Shown in pieces: positions 7,391 to 18,100 of a stretch of DNA of 39,426 nucleotides. Each line of letters begins with the position of its first letter. The first letter of the stretch is position 1. Position numbers and translations under genes: made by a program. This DNA comes from a virus. The DNA is taken from positions 1 to 39,426 of the IMG/VR virus record IMGVR_UViG_3300030382_000777, one strand, 5' to 3'. Below the pieces are notes generated by a model. It made no database searches. It saw nothing but the letters and a program-made list of their open reading frames with translations, and was not told the DNA's origin.

Positions 7391-7699
7391 ATGGCTTTAA
7401 ATACTTTAGTTGCAGCTGGAAACTCCGCAGTTTCTGGCCCAACTAAAACAGAAGTCGATGCAGATGCGGATAAGGTTATACTACCTATGGCTACATATAG
7501 TGGCACATTAGCTGGTAACAACTGGACTGCAAATAAAAAAACTGCAATCAGACATTCTGTTTCACAAACTCAAGGCACCTCTGGGCGGCCTACTTCTGAA
7601 GTCTTTTCAGAAACATGTGGACTACGCATGGCGTATTCAACAAGCGAAAGTGCTGACACTGGCGTCTTTGCCAACGGCACAAGAGTACCTAGAACTTAA
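7391..7699 (+). CDS. hypothetical protein after capsid, 102 aa
   Basis: Begins MALNTLVAAGNSAVSGPTKT and continues as a Thr/Ser/Ala-rich, beta-type sequence; includes one Trp and two Met before the Arg-rich end GTRVPRT. No membrane segment. It is the last gene before the strong terminator, so it shares the capsid transcript. The function is unknown; a minor head component is possible. Confidence 0.6.
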   Translation: MALNTLVAAGNSAVSGPTKTEVDADADKVILPMATYSGTLAGNNWTANKKTAIRHSVSQTQGTSGRPTSEVFSETCGLRMAYSTSESADTGVFANGTRVPRT

Positions 7700-7708
7700 C
7701 AGATATTA

Positions 7709-7734
7709 GGGGGGCTTCGGTCTCCCTTTTTTTT
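7709..7734 (+). terminator. intrinsic terminator after the capsid cluster
   Basis: GGGGGGC (7709-7715) and GTCTCCC (7720-7726) form a 7-bp stem (two G-T pairs) closed by the very stable TTCG tetraloop, followed by eight T (7727-7734). This is a classic factor-independent terminator. T7 has its T-phi terminator at the same map position, just after gene 10, where partial read-through lowers expression of tail genes. Confidence 0.93.
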
Positions 7735-7754
7735 ATTCACAAATATTAATACCT

Positions 7755-8402
7755 ATGGCTACCACAACAGTTGACCTCGATACAGAACTATCCGCAGTAA
7801 ATTCAATACTGGGTAGCATAGGTCAAAGTCCAGTAACATCACTAGGTTTACCAGATTCTGGTACTGGTGATACAATCAACTTCCAAAATCCAGAAATAGC
7901 ATTTATATATAATATACTAACTGAAGTAAATAAAGATGTACAGAATGAAGGCTGGCATTTTAATACAGAATACCATATAACTAAAACATTAGATGCAGCT
8001 GGTGAAATAGCAGTACCTGGTGATGCATTAAGATATGATTTCTTCAGTGAAGGAATAGATAAAACTTTTGATGTTGTTAATCGTAATGGTAAATTATATG
8101 ATTTAGTTGATCATAGTTCTACCTTTGATTCAGGTACATACTATTTAGATATTGTAAGATTATATCCATTTACAGATTTACCTAATGCATTCCAAAGATA
8201 TATAACTTATAGAGCTGCCTCACGAGCAGCTGCTCAACTAGTATCCAACCCACAATTAGTACAACTACTGCAAACTCAAGAAGCTCAATCAAGAGCAGTT
8301 TGTTTAGAATATGAATGTAATCAAGCTGATCATTCATTCTTTGGTGGTCCTCACGATACTAACTACAGAAATTATCAACCATACCATGCACTTAAACGCT
8401 AA
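7755..8402 (+). CDS. tail tubular protein A, gp11-like
   Basis: 215 residues (T7 gp11 is 196). Family-like start DLDTELSAVNSILGSIGQSP, then FIYNILTEVNKDVQNEGWHFN, and FQRYITYRAASRAAAQLVSN near 160-180. This protein forms the ring between portal and nozzle of the short tail. Its stop overlaps the start of gp12 by one base, so the two tail proteins are translationally coupled. Confidence 0.93.
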   Translation: MATTTVDLDTELSAVNSILGSIGQSPVTSLGLPDSGTGDTINFQNPEIAFIYNILTEVNKDVQNEGWHFNTEYHITKTLDAAGEIAVPGDALRYDFFSEGIDKTFDVVNRNGKLYDLVDHSSTFDSGTYYLDIVRLYPFTDLPNAFQRYITYRAASRAAAQLVSNPQLVQLLQTQEAQSRAVCLEYECNQADHSFFGGPHDTNYRNYQPYHALKR

Positions 8403-11400
8403 TGGCAAGTATAACACAAACTATACCTCAGTACATTGGTGGTATATCACAACAACCAGATGAAAAAAAATTACCAGGACAACTTGTTACAGCACAGAAT
8501 ATTTTACCTGATGTAACTGAAGGTTTGATGAAGAGACCTGGAAGTAAATTGATATCATCAATGAATTCTGCAGCTAATGGGAAATGGTTCCACTACTACA
8601 GAGATGAGAATGAACAGTACATAGGTCAGATTGAATTAAGTACTGGTGAGATTAAGATGTGGAACTGTATTGGGAATTCTTACCATAATGCTGGAGCAGA
8701 AGTTGCTGTTACTTATATACCATTATCCTGGTCCGTAGATACAACTTATGTCATTGGATCTGAGGTATCAAATAATAGTCAAATTTATAAAGCAACAACC
8801 GAATCAACAGGAGGAGCAGCTCCAATACATACTGAAGGTATTGTTGGTAATTGGGAACATGTTACTACCACTCTAGCAAGAGAAACTCCATTAAAGGATT
8901 ATTTAAAAACAGTACCTACTGATGGTACATCAATTGAAGATTCTGATCTACAAACACTTACTCTTAATGATTATACTTATATAACTAATCGTAATAAGCC
9001 TACTGCTATGAAAGATCTAGCAATTGGTGATAATGATGCTAGACCTTATGAAGCATTTATAGAATTAAAGAAAGTTTCTTATGCTTCTCAATACGCTCTC
9101 AACTTATTCAATGATAATACTAATACCTCTTCTAAAATTGCTACAAGAATTAATATAGTATTAGAGAAAGATAGTAGTAATTCTTGCGACAGTGCTGGTG
9201 CTATGGTAGCTACTAGGGATGATAGGCTTAGCGAATCGACTAGATGTGATAACTCAGCAGGAGAAAGTAGAGATCATTGGGCACCTAACGTTGGAACACA
9301 GGTATTCTCTATAACAGATGGCGGTAGCCTCACTGATGAAGCTGCTGTTTCAGGTGAATATACATATACTATTGATGTTAAAGATAGTAGTGATAATTCT
9401 GTTAATAGAGGAAAGGACTTATATTTTAGAATTACAACCACTGGTCAGTCTGTACCTTATACAAGTGGTAGTGGGGATTCTCAAAGTACAACTTATCGAG
9501 CTAGATATACTACTACATTTGATTTACTTCATGGTGGTTCAGGTTGGCAACAAGGTGATTACTTCTATGTATGGATGAAAGATGGTTATTATAAAATAAT
9601 AATTGAAGAAATCAGTGACTCTCAAATACAAGGTAACTTAGGTATTATAAGACCTACACCTACACCTTTTGATAGTAAAACAGTAGTTACTGCTGAAAGT
9701 ATACTTGGTGCTTTACAGACAAATATCTTGAATGCTACAAAACCATCTGACGGTCTTCCTAGTGTTTGGGATGGTGCGTCTACTGATGGGGATGGGAATG
9801 AAACAGTACAAATAATAGGTAATGGTATTTATCTTAAAGAAAGTGCTGCATTTAATGTAACTTCTCCAACAGGAGCTCTATTAAATGTCATAACAACAGA
9901 ATGTAATGATATAGCAGAGTTACCTACACAATGTAAACATGGTTATGTTGTTAAAGTAAAGAATAGTGACGCTAATGAAGATGATTATTACGTAAAATTC
10001 TTTGGAGAAAATGATAAGGATGGTCCAGGTACTTGGGAAGAGTGTCCCAAACCAGGCAGAAAAATAGCTTTTGATCCGGCAACAATGCCGATACAACTAA
10101 TTAGACAATCTGGCTCAGCTGGCTTTACTGTAGATCAAATTGTATGGGAAAACTGTTTAGTAGGTGATGAAACAACAGTCCCTGAGCCTTCATTTATAAA
10201 GACAAGTGATGGGCTAACGAAATCAAGTAGCAATACTTATGTAGGTACAATAAATAATATGATGTTCTGGAGAAATAGAATGCTTCTACTTAGTGATGAG
10301 AATGTAATTATGTCTCAACCTGGTGAGTTCTTTAATTTCTGGCCTAAATCTGCTATTACATATACAGCTACAGATGTTATTGATATATCAGTTAGTTCTG
10401 AATTTCCAGCTATAATATATGATGGAGCTTTAACTAATAGTGGTCTTATATTATTCAGTAAAAACCAACAGTATTTATTAACAACTGATAGTGATGTCTT
10501 AAGTCCTCAGACAGCTAAGATTAATACTATCTCTACTTATAATTTTAACTCTAATACTAACCCTGTATCATTAGGTACAACAACTGCTTTCTTAGATAAT
10601 GCTGGTAAGTATACTAGATTATGGGAAATGGCTAATGTATTACGTGAAGGTGAACCTGTTGTTATAGATCAAACAAAAGTTGTAAGTAAATTATTTGATA
10701 AAGAGTTATCATTAATATCTAATTCAAGAGAAAACTCTATTATATTCTTTAGTAAGAAAAATAGCTCAACTCTTTATGGGTATAAATATTTCGATACAAG
10801 TGAAAAACGTTTACAACAAGCATGGTTTACATGGGAAATTACAGGTACAATACAACATCATGCTATCTTAGATGATATATTATATGTTGTAGTTAGGAAT
10901 AATGGTAAGGATACATTACAAAGTTTCTCAATAAAAATAAATACTGATACTATTACTATTACTGATGATAAGAGTAATGCTGATGCTACTGATGATGAGA
11001 TTCACCGTATCCATTTAGATACTGCATCTGCTGTAACTATAGCAGCTGGTACTTATAGTGAAAATTCAAATAAAACTACATTTTTAAAACCTGATGGTTA
11101 TGAACATGCTACCGCACAGCTTTGCCTTTATGATAACAATACAACTTCAGATTATGTAGGTAAATATAGTGAAGCTAGTATAATTAATAATGATAGCCCA
11201 AATAGCACTATAGAAGTTCCAGGAGATTGGTCTAATAGAACAGTTATTTTAGGTTATTTATATGATATGCAGCTTGAATTCCCTACTATATATTATACAC
11301 AAACAGCAGATAATAGCATTAAAGCAGATACAAATGGATCATTAATTATACATAGAATTAAATTAAACTTTGGTCCTTATGGTAGTTATACTACTATTAT

Positions 11401-11629
11401 AGATAAATTAGGTAACTCTTCTTATGAAGAAACATGGGACTCTCCTATTTCTGATCAATATTTATTAAGTAATGTAGCAATTGATGATGAAGTAATAAGG
11501 ACTGTCCCAATATATGAACGGAATAAAAACTTAACTATTAAATTAAAATCATCACACCCTTCACCTGCTACATTATATTCAATGACTTGGGAAGGAGATT
11601 TTACAAATAAATTTTACCAACGTGTCTAA
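8402..11629 (+). CDS. tail tubular protein B (nozzle), gp12-like, enlarged
   Basis: 1075 residues, clearly longer than T7 gp12 (794). The N terminus SITQTIPQYIGGISQQPDEK then DVTEGLMKRPGSK is characteristic of the nozzle family, as are IVWENCLVGDETTVPEPSF and MMFWRNRMLLLSDENVIMSQ in the second half. Extra length lies mainly in a Ser/Asp/Thr-rich part about residues 260-480, probably surface domains added to the nozzle. The nozzle closes the DNA channel and carries the tail fibres. Codons are strongly AT-rich. Confidence 0.93.
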   Translation: MASITQTIPQYIGGISQQPDEKKLPGQLVTAQNILPDVTEGLMKRPGSKLISSMNSAANGKWFHYYRDENEQYIGQIELSTGEIKMWNCIGNSYHNAGAEVAVTYIPLSWSVDTTYVIGSEVSNNSQIYKATTESTGGAAPIHTEGIVGNWEHVTTTLARETPLKDYLKTVPTDGTSIEDSDLQTLTLNDYTYITNRNKPTAMKDLAIGDNDARPYEAFIELKKVSYASQYALNLFNDNTNTSSKIATRINIVLEKDSSNSCDSAGAMVATRDDRLSESTRCDNSAGESRDHWAPNVGTQVFSITDGGSLTDEAAVSGEYTYTIDVKDSSDNSVNRGKDLYFRITTTGQSVPYTSGSGDSQSTTYRARYTTTFDLLHGGSGWQQGDYFYVWMKDGYYKIIIEEISDSQIQGNLGIIRPTPTPFDSKTVVTAESILGALQTNILNATKPSDGLPSVWDGASTDGDGNETVQIIGNGIYLKESAAFNVTSPTGALLNVITTECNDIAELPTQCKHGYVVKVKNSDANEDDYYVKFFGENDKDGPGTWEECPKPGRKIAFDPATMPIQLIRQSGSAGFTVDQIVWENCLVGDETTVPEPSFIKTSDGLTKSSSNTYVGTINNMMFWRNRMLLLSDENVIMSQPGEFFNFWPKSAITYTATDVIDISVSSEFPAIIYDGALTNSGLILFSKNQQYLLTTDSDVLSPQTAKINTISTYNFNSNTNPVSLGTTTAFLDNAGKYTRLWEMANVLREGEPVVIDQTKVVSKLFDKELSLISNSRENSIIFFSKKNSSTLYGYKYFDTSEKRLQQAWFTWEITGTIQHHAILDDILYVVVRNNGKDTLQSFSIKINTDTITITDDKSNADATDDEIHRIHLDTASAVTIAAGTYSENSNKTTFLKPDGYEHATAQLCLYDNNTTSDYVGKYSEASIINNDSPNSTIEVPGDWSNRTVILGYLYDMQLEFPTIYYTQTADNSIKADTNGSLIIHRIKLNFGPYGSYTTIIDKLGNSSYEETWDSPISDQYLLSNVAIDDEVIRTVPIYERNKNLTIKLKSSHPSPATLYSMTWEGDFTNKFYQRV

Positions 11630-12077
11630 ATACATCCATCCAATCACAAAAGAGGCTGCTATTAAGGTGGCCTCTAATCTTCGCCTAGAAGACCGTAGAG
11701 AGGTCGAAGAAGGTCATGGGGTAGATTCTACCTTAGCATTAATAGAAGCTGTCCAGAAGCCCTCCTGTGTGTATTTCACGGTGCCTAGCGGCAAGACTGC
11801 CGGAATGGCTGGAGTTGACCCTGGTGGTCAAATATGGATGCTATGTACTAATGCTATAGAAGAATCTCCTATCACCTTTGCTAGAGAAGCTAAACGTTAT
11901 GTCGAAAGACAACCAGATAAGTTACTGTGGAACATTGTTGATAAACGCAACACTGTCCATCTTAAGTTACTTAAATTCCTTGGGTTCAAATTTTTAAGGG
12001 AATTAAAACATGGACCTAACCAACTAACCTTTATAGAATTTTGCCGTGTGTTTAGGAGCAGGAGCCAAAGCAGCTAA
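11622..12077 (+). CDS. internal virion protein, gp13-like
   Basis: 151 residues (T7 gp13 is 138). Starts with GTG inside the gp12 end (8-bp overlap). Family-like features: ITKEAAIKVASNLRLEDRRE, CVYFTVPSGKTAGMAGVDPG, IWMLCTNAIEESPITFAREA and WNIVDKRNTVHLKLLKFLGF, the acetyltransferase-like fold pattern of this small family. In T7 gp13 is needed for normal assembly of the internal core. The last 32 bases overlap the gp14-like gene in another frame. Confidence 0.85.
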   Translation: MSKYIHPITKEAAIKVASNLRLEDRREVEEGHGVDSTLALIEAVQKPSCVYFTVPSGKTAGMAGVDPGGQIWMLCTNAIEESPITFAREAKRYVERQPDKLLWNIVDKRNTVHLKLLKFLGFKFLRELKHGPNQLTFIEFCRVFRSRSQSS

Positions 12078-12702
12078 CGAATCTGCTAGGCGTAATTATC
12101 AATACGAGCTCGATAAAAGAGAACGGAATTGGATGCAGACACTAAGTTTAACTAAAGTTGAACGTGTCCAATATGAACAAGGTATAGATGCTAGCAACCT
12201 TGGGTTAGCTAATGTTTATTCCGATATACAAGAAGCCCATGGGGAATTAATCGGTAAGGCATTCCAAGAGAATGAATCTGAATGGAAAGAATTCCTACAA
12301 GAGAATCCAGGAGCTCAGCTAGCTGCTAAAGGTAGAACAGGTCGATCTGCTGATAGAATTAGTACACTTGATCTAGGTAACTATTTAGCCAAAGGATCAC
12401 GTAGAGCTTACCAATTAACACAAGCAAGTGAAGAGCTCAGTGAAACTGGAGCTAAAGCTGCTGCACAAACTAGAGCACAACAGATGCAAATGTTTGCAAA
12501 TAACAATATTATCAAGAGCCCTGACCTTGCACCTCCACAACCTGTTATGCAGAATGAAGGTATGGCAGCGTTTAAAGATGCTTTAAGTATAGCTAGTTCT
12601 ATTGCAAGTATTGCTACAGGAATGGGAGCAGTAGGAGACGCTGGTGGACTTGGTGGCGGTAGTCAAGGTAAAACAGGTTTAATTGGGAGGTTTCTAGGTT
12701 AA
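12046..12702 (+). CDS. internal virion protein, gp14-like
   Basis: 218 residues (T7 gp14 is 196). GTG start at 12046 gives MCLGAGAKAANESARRNYQY, the usual N terminus of this family, and lies within the preceding gene. The rest is helical and Ala/Gln-rich with a Gly-rich end (GGGSQGKTGLIGRFLG). In T7 this core protein is ejected and forms a pore in the outer membrane. Gene order gp13-14-15-16 supports the call. Confidence 0.87.
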   Translation: MCLGAGAKAANESARRNYQYELDKRERNWMQTLSLTKVERVQYEQGIDASNLGLANVYSDIQEAHGELIGKAFQENESEWKEFLQENPGAQLAAKGRTGRSADRISTLDLGNYLAKGSRRAYQLTQASEELSETGAKAAAQTRAQQMQMFANNNIIKSPDLAPPQPVMQNEGMAAFKDALSIASSIASIATGMGAVGDAGGLGGGSQGKTGLIGRFLG

Positions 12703-12705
12703 ATT

Positions 12706-15147
12706 ATGACTAAATTTTATCCTCAACCACCCACTAAGTGGACTACAGCATTAGAAAATATCTATGCTAAACAATCTACACAACTTGAAAGACATCACGA
12801 GCAGCTTAGACAACGTGATCAACAGATGGTCAGAAAGGCTGAGAATGAAAGCTTAGCAAATACATTCAGTGCATTAGCTCAGTTCTCTAGTACAATAGGT
12901 AAGGCAGTTCAAGCAGGTAAAGCTAGGAAAGCTGAGAAGGAAGCAGAAGAAGCTCAACTTTTTAAAACTAAAAGTAGTAATATACATCGTAAAGCAAGTG
13001 ATGTAGGAGAAGAGAAAAAGTTTTGGGGGTTAACTGTACCTGAGTATCTTAAAGAGAAGAAAAATCTTTTTAAAGATACAAAGGCATGGCATGAGTTTAT
13101 TGAAAATAAATCTGGATTTTCTACAGAACTAAAAGATTTTTATAAAAAGTTAAGTCCACGTGAAATAGTACTTGCTCAAGAACACGCTGGTTTCTTAAAA
13201 ATAAAGACATTAAACGAGGACCAATTTCGATTATATTTAAGTACACAAAAAAACGGATTAGCTAATCATAAAGCTTTAGGTAGTAATGAGGAACGTGCAA
13301 CAGAATTCCGTACTTGGCAGCTTAAAGAATTAGCTCCTTGGAAAAATAGTGATGGATTAATAGGTGCAAATCTATTAAAAGAATTAGACAGACAAGCTTC
13401 AACTAAAGAAGGTACGGATAAAGCAATTACAAATACAGCTATTAATAGTGGAGAAGCTATAAAATTTAAAGCAAGGATTACAGAATATACTACTCTTGGT
13501 GACGATAATCTGGTACAAGGTAATGCAGCTAACTTCTTTGCAGAAGAAGTCCAACTACTAGCTCTGACGTTTGAAGATTTATCTAGTGAAGGTGGTCCTA
13601 CAGCTACACAACAAGCTAAAGATAAACTTGTACCATTATTAGCTGAGTTAGCTTTTACTGATGAACTTGATATACCTAAGCTTTTAGGAGGTGAATTAAA
13701 AGGCCATTCTGCTGGAAAGACTTTACAACAAGCTTTATTAACTGTACCTGAATATAACCAGTTAATGACTGCGTGGGATGCTGCTGGGAATATAAGATAT
13801 AATAAATTTGTAGCTGAAAAAGAAGAACTAGCGGATTCATATTTAGTCAATCTTACTGATGGTAAATATAAAACACAAGACGAGTACGATACTTTAATAG
13901 CACCATTAGAAGGTGTTGTGTCTGACACAAAATGGGAAGAATTAAGTGGTAAAAATGTACTTGCTAATACACCAGAAGTTTATAAAAAAGAAAAAACTCA
14001 GTGGGATATTAAGAGGAATAATGGTACTTTACTTACTGACGATAATAAAGCCCTCGCTAAAAAAATAGATAACAGTACTTTAAAAACAGAGATAACACAG
14101 GAGCAGGATAGGTTAGAGGAATCTTATTCAACACAGGTAATTCCTTTCTTATCTTATGACGAAAGAGTTCAAGGTCATGGAGGGAATGTTATTAACGTAA
14201 CTGGAAAGGGAACTTTAAATGAAAAAGGATTAGCTTCAGATCCATTTAAACGACAGTTACAGTATATATTTGCTAATTTTGAAGCTAAAGCTTATGCAGC
14301 GATTTTAGCAAAAGAACCTGATGCTACAGATATAACAACTAGAGTTTCAGTATTACTAGAAGCAGAGAAAACGAAGAATGGTTATTATGAACCAGCAGGT
14401 GGACCTGGTATATGGACTAAAGATAGTGCGTCAGGATTATCAAATTTAGAGAGATCTATAACAAATGAATCAACTTTAAAAGATAATAAAACTTCTTGGA
14501 GTAATAATATTTGGAATTTTTGGGGTCAGACTAACGATCCAAATATACCTGGTGAAACTCGTGTAGATAAACTTTTAAATATACGTAATGCTGTATTAAC
14601 TCCAGAAAAAATACTTGATAATTTACAGAATGGTATTACTTCTGAATTGTTATATAAAACAACTATGATACCAGGTAAAAATGAAACAGAGGTATTACAA
14701 GCTATAGGAAAAGCTCTTTTAAATGATCCAGAGCAGAAAGCTTTTGTCCAACAGAATGGTATAAAAAAATTATTAGAAAACATACCAACTGCTCAGATTG
14801 AATTAAAAAAATTAGTAAAGGAATCTGGTGATGCTGATTTAATAGCTATAGATAATATCGGTTTAGCTAATGCTTCACCTAAGCAACAAGCAAGGTATAA
14901 TAATAAATTAAATATTTTAAAGAGTCAGAAAACCTCAGAAAAAAGTAGGGATGATGCACAGCTTGAAGAACAAAGAAATAAACGTCAAGCTGAATTAGAG
15001 GCTGAGAAGGAGAGAATAGAAAAAGATAAAGCTAGAGATGAAAAAAGAAATGAATTTATAGATTCTTCTGCTGGCCTTTCATCAGCAATACAACAAGGTG
15101 CTAATTTAATAAATAATATTTCACCAAGTACTGATTTCATTCAATAA
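12706..15147 (+). CDS. internal virion protein, gp15-like
   Basis: 813 residues (T7 gp15 is 747). Largely helical and highly charged; N-terminal TKWTTALENIYAKQSTQLER and a Lys/Glu coiled-coil stretch near residues 745-790 (EEQRNKRQAELEAEKER). T7 gp15 forms, with gp16, the periplasmic tube through which DNA enters the cell. Identification rests on size, composition and order between gp14-like and gp16-like genes more than on a signature motif. Confidence 0.82.
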   Translation: MTKFYPQPPTKWTTALENIYAKQSTQLERHHEQLRQRDQQMVRKAENESLANTFSALAQFSSTIGKAVQAGKARKAEKEAEEAQLFKTKSSNIHRKASDVGEEKKFWGLTVPEYLKEKKNLFKDTKAWHEFIENKSGFSTELKDFYKKLSPREIVLAQEHAGFLKIKTLNEDQFRLYLSTQKNGLANHKALGSNEERATEFRTWQLKELAPWKNSDGLIGANLLKELDRQASTKEGTDKAITNTAINSGEAIKFKARITEYTTLGDDNLVQGNAANFFAEEVQLLALTFEDLSSEGGPTATQQAKDKLVPLLAELAFTDELDIPKLLGGELKGHSAGKTLQQALLTVPEYNQLMTAWDAAGNIRYNKFVAEKEELADSYLVNLTDGKYKTQDEYDTLIAPLEGVVSDTKWEELSGKNVLANTPEVYKKEKTQWDIKRNNGTLLTDDNKALAKKIDNSTLKTEITQEQDRLEESYSTQVIPFLSYDERVQGHGGNVINVTGKGTLNEKGLASDPFKRQLQYIFANFEAKAYAAILAKEPDATDITTRVSVLLEAEKTKNGYYEPAGGPGIWTKDSASGLSNLERSITNESTLKDNKTSWSNNIWNFWGQTNDPNIPGETRVDKLLNIRNAVLTPEKILDNLQNGITSELLYKTTMIPGKNETEVLQAIGKALLNDPEQKAFVQQNGIKKLLENIPTAQIELKKLVKESGDADLIAIDNIGLANASPKQQARYNNKLNILKSQKTSEKSRDDAQLEEQRNKRQAELEAEKERIEKDKARDEKRNEFIDSSAGLSSAIQQGANLINNISPSTDFIQ

Positions 15148-15153
15148 TAACAT

Positions 15154-18100
15154 ATGACTGATTATGACAAAAAACTTGCTGAAATTGATGCTGAATTAGA
15201 ATCGATCAATGATGGTTCCTGGGTACCTACGGATACTCAACAACAACCTGAGCAAGAACAACCTTCTACGGAAGGACAAATACAAGAGACAAGTGGTGAC
15301 GGCATCCGTAGTATGGATCAAGTCTATCAAGATCGTATAGACGCTGGTGGTCCTCCAGGGAGACCTGGGATTATAGGTACTGGACAAGACATCCTTGAAG
15401 GTACAGCTAGAAGTATGTACCAAGGTATGGCTCCTGCTGTTGGTGTGACAGATACCATTATAGATACTGTTAATTTATTATCTGCAGGCGGCCCTGAAAT
15501 ACCTAAACTACCTGAATATGAAAGCAATGCAGTACAAGCTATACGTAATATCTCAGGCTTAGTGATACCTTCACTGGGTCTTAGAAGTATGGCTTTAAAT
15601 GCTGGAGCTAAAATACATGCATCAAAACAAGCATTACCTTGGTTACAGAAACTAGGTAATAGTAAATCATTTGAATACTTTGCTAAATTTGGTATTGATG
15701 TAGGTACTGGTGGACTAGTAGATTATGTTGCAGAACAGAATCAAAAGGATGCTAATTTATTAGGTACATTAAAATCCTATTGGCCTCGTACATACCAATG
15801 GATACCTGATAGTGTTGCTACAACTGATGATGATTCTCCAGGTGAGAAGAGAGCTAAGAATGTAGCAGAAGGAGCTTTATTTAATGTGCTTTCTAGTATC
15901 ATTGAAGGGGCTGCTTATATAACTAAAGCAGGTAGAAGTATAAAAAGAACTTCTAGCTTTATACCATCTAAGGAAGGTGGTGTTAAAAATGTAAATGAAT
16001 TAGGTAAAGATGAATTCTCAGATATTAAATTCTCTGATAAACCTGTAGAGGATGAAGTTCTAAGAGGATATGCACGTAAAGAAAAAGAACTTAACTTACT
16101 TAATGAATACTATGTAAGTAAAGGTGAACCAGAAATTGACTGGAATCAATTTGATGAAGGTGAGACATTAGTACGTTCTAAAGATCCTGATGGTATCATT
16201 GGTGCTCAAGCTGATGCTGCTCAAATACAAAATAATATACAATCCTCTTGGGGTCGTATAGGTAATATCATCCATGAAGCAGCTAGGAAAGAAGGTATTG
16301 AACTTGATAACTTAGCTAATAGAACTCTAGTATCTGAACTAACTCAACAATTGAAAGAAGGTGGTTCATTCAGTAAAAGACTTAAATCTAATAAAATCAT
16401 CTCAGCTAAAATAATGGATGATGCTGGTAAGAAACTAGCAGCTACATTACTTCATCCTAGAGTTGAACCTGATGAAATCATAGGTTTATTAGATGAATTT
16501 AAAAGAGCAGTAGATGAATCAGCAGTTAGAATTGTTGGTAAGAAAGGCATCGCAGGTGCTATAAGACAACTTAAAAGCCAACTGATAGATATTGATACAC
16601 AGAAAGCCAGAGCTTACCTTGTAACTTCTGAAGCTGGACAAGTTGCTGATATGTCTGAAGGTGCTAGGTTAATGGAAGATGGAGCTTCTGTTCTAAGAAC
16701 TGTTGACTTAATGGCTGATAGATTAGAAGTATTGATGGTAGAGAAAGGACTTGCTAATTTTGAAGCAGGTGCTATGCTTTCACATATGAATGCTTGGAAA
16801 TCTGCTGCTGAGACAGGTGATAAAGACGTTATTAACGCAGCTGCTGATACTATCTTAGGTAATACAAGTGGTAAGTTAACAGAACTTATACCTCAAGCTA
16901 AAGAGTGGACTAGTACTATTAAAGCTGTAGCTAGAGAGAATCCAGGGTTTCTTAAACCTTTACTATTAGCTAATGAATTTACTGATGGTAATGTTGATTC
17001 AATGTATAAGTTACATCTTGATGCAGCTAATAGACTAGGTGTATTTAAGAAAGCTATAGTTGATGGTAATCCAGATGTACCTTCTATTGTTAATAAAGTA
17101 TGGTGGAGTAATATATTTAACTCTAACCTATCAGCTGCTGCAACACCCGCTAGAGCTGCTGTAGGAAACCTTACTGGTTTATTAGGTAGAGGCATGGCAA
17201 CGATTGCTGGAGCCGTTCAGAAAGGTGATATAGCTAGTGCTAAGAAAGCTATGGTTGCTCACTTTGCTTTAGATGATACCTTACAGAAAGCAACAGAACA
17301 TATGAGATTAGTCTTTAGGAAAGCATCTATTAATCCTAAAGAAGTCAGCTATGTAATGCGTGGTGATTTAGCAATACAAGAAGAGAAAAGTTTAGGTATG
17401 TTAAGAGCCTATGCTGATGCTGCTTCTGAAAAAGGAGAAGATGGTGCTAGCATGATGCTTGGCATATATGAAGACCTTGATGCTTTAGCACAAGATCCTG
17501 TTCTCAGGTTTGGTGGTAATAGTATGACAGCCTTCGATGGATTTACTAAATCAGTCGTAGCTAATACAGAAGCTAAGTATATAGCATTAAATAAACTAGC
17601 TCAATCTGGTGATGAAATAACTGAAGAAGCATTCAAGAGAGCTTATCAAGAAGTATATGATGGTTGGTTTGATTCTAACGGTATGTTAAAATCAGATCTT
17701 ATAGATAGTATTACTAGTGAAATAGCACTTAATGCTGATTCACCTATTGTAGATGGGTTCAATCAATTTATTAAACGTTTCCCAGCTGCTAGAACCTTTA
17801 TAAGATACCCTAGAACTACTGCTAACGTTATTGATACCTTCACTAAATGGAGTCCTGCAGGTACTTTATCTGCTGATCATTGGAAGATGTGGGGTCCATT
17901 AGGTAGAAAATCAGTTAATGACTTCTCCTTTGATGAAATTAAAGAGATCTTAGAAAGTAAAGGTAGACCAGTTGATGAGTTTGCTTTACAAAACTTTGAT
18001 ATGCTTAGATATGAAGTTAAAGGTAAAGCAGCTATAGGAAGTCTTATGACAACTATGGCGTTCTTTGCTGGTGTCAATGATAGATGTACTGGTACAGGTC

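Noticed and set aside
7733-7741. TTATTCACA after the capsid terminator as a ninth motif copy
   Set aside because: Matches only the first nine bases; the conserved GTCAA part is missing, and the T-rich context favours chance.
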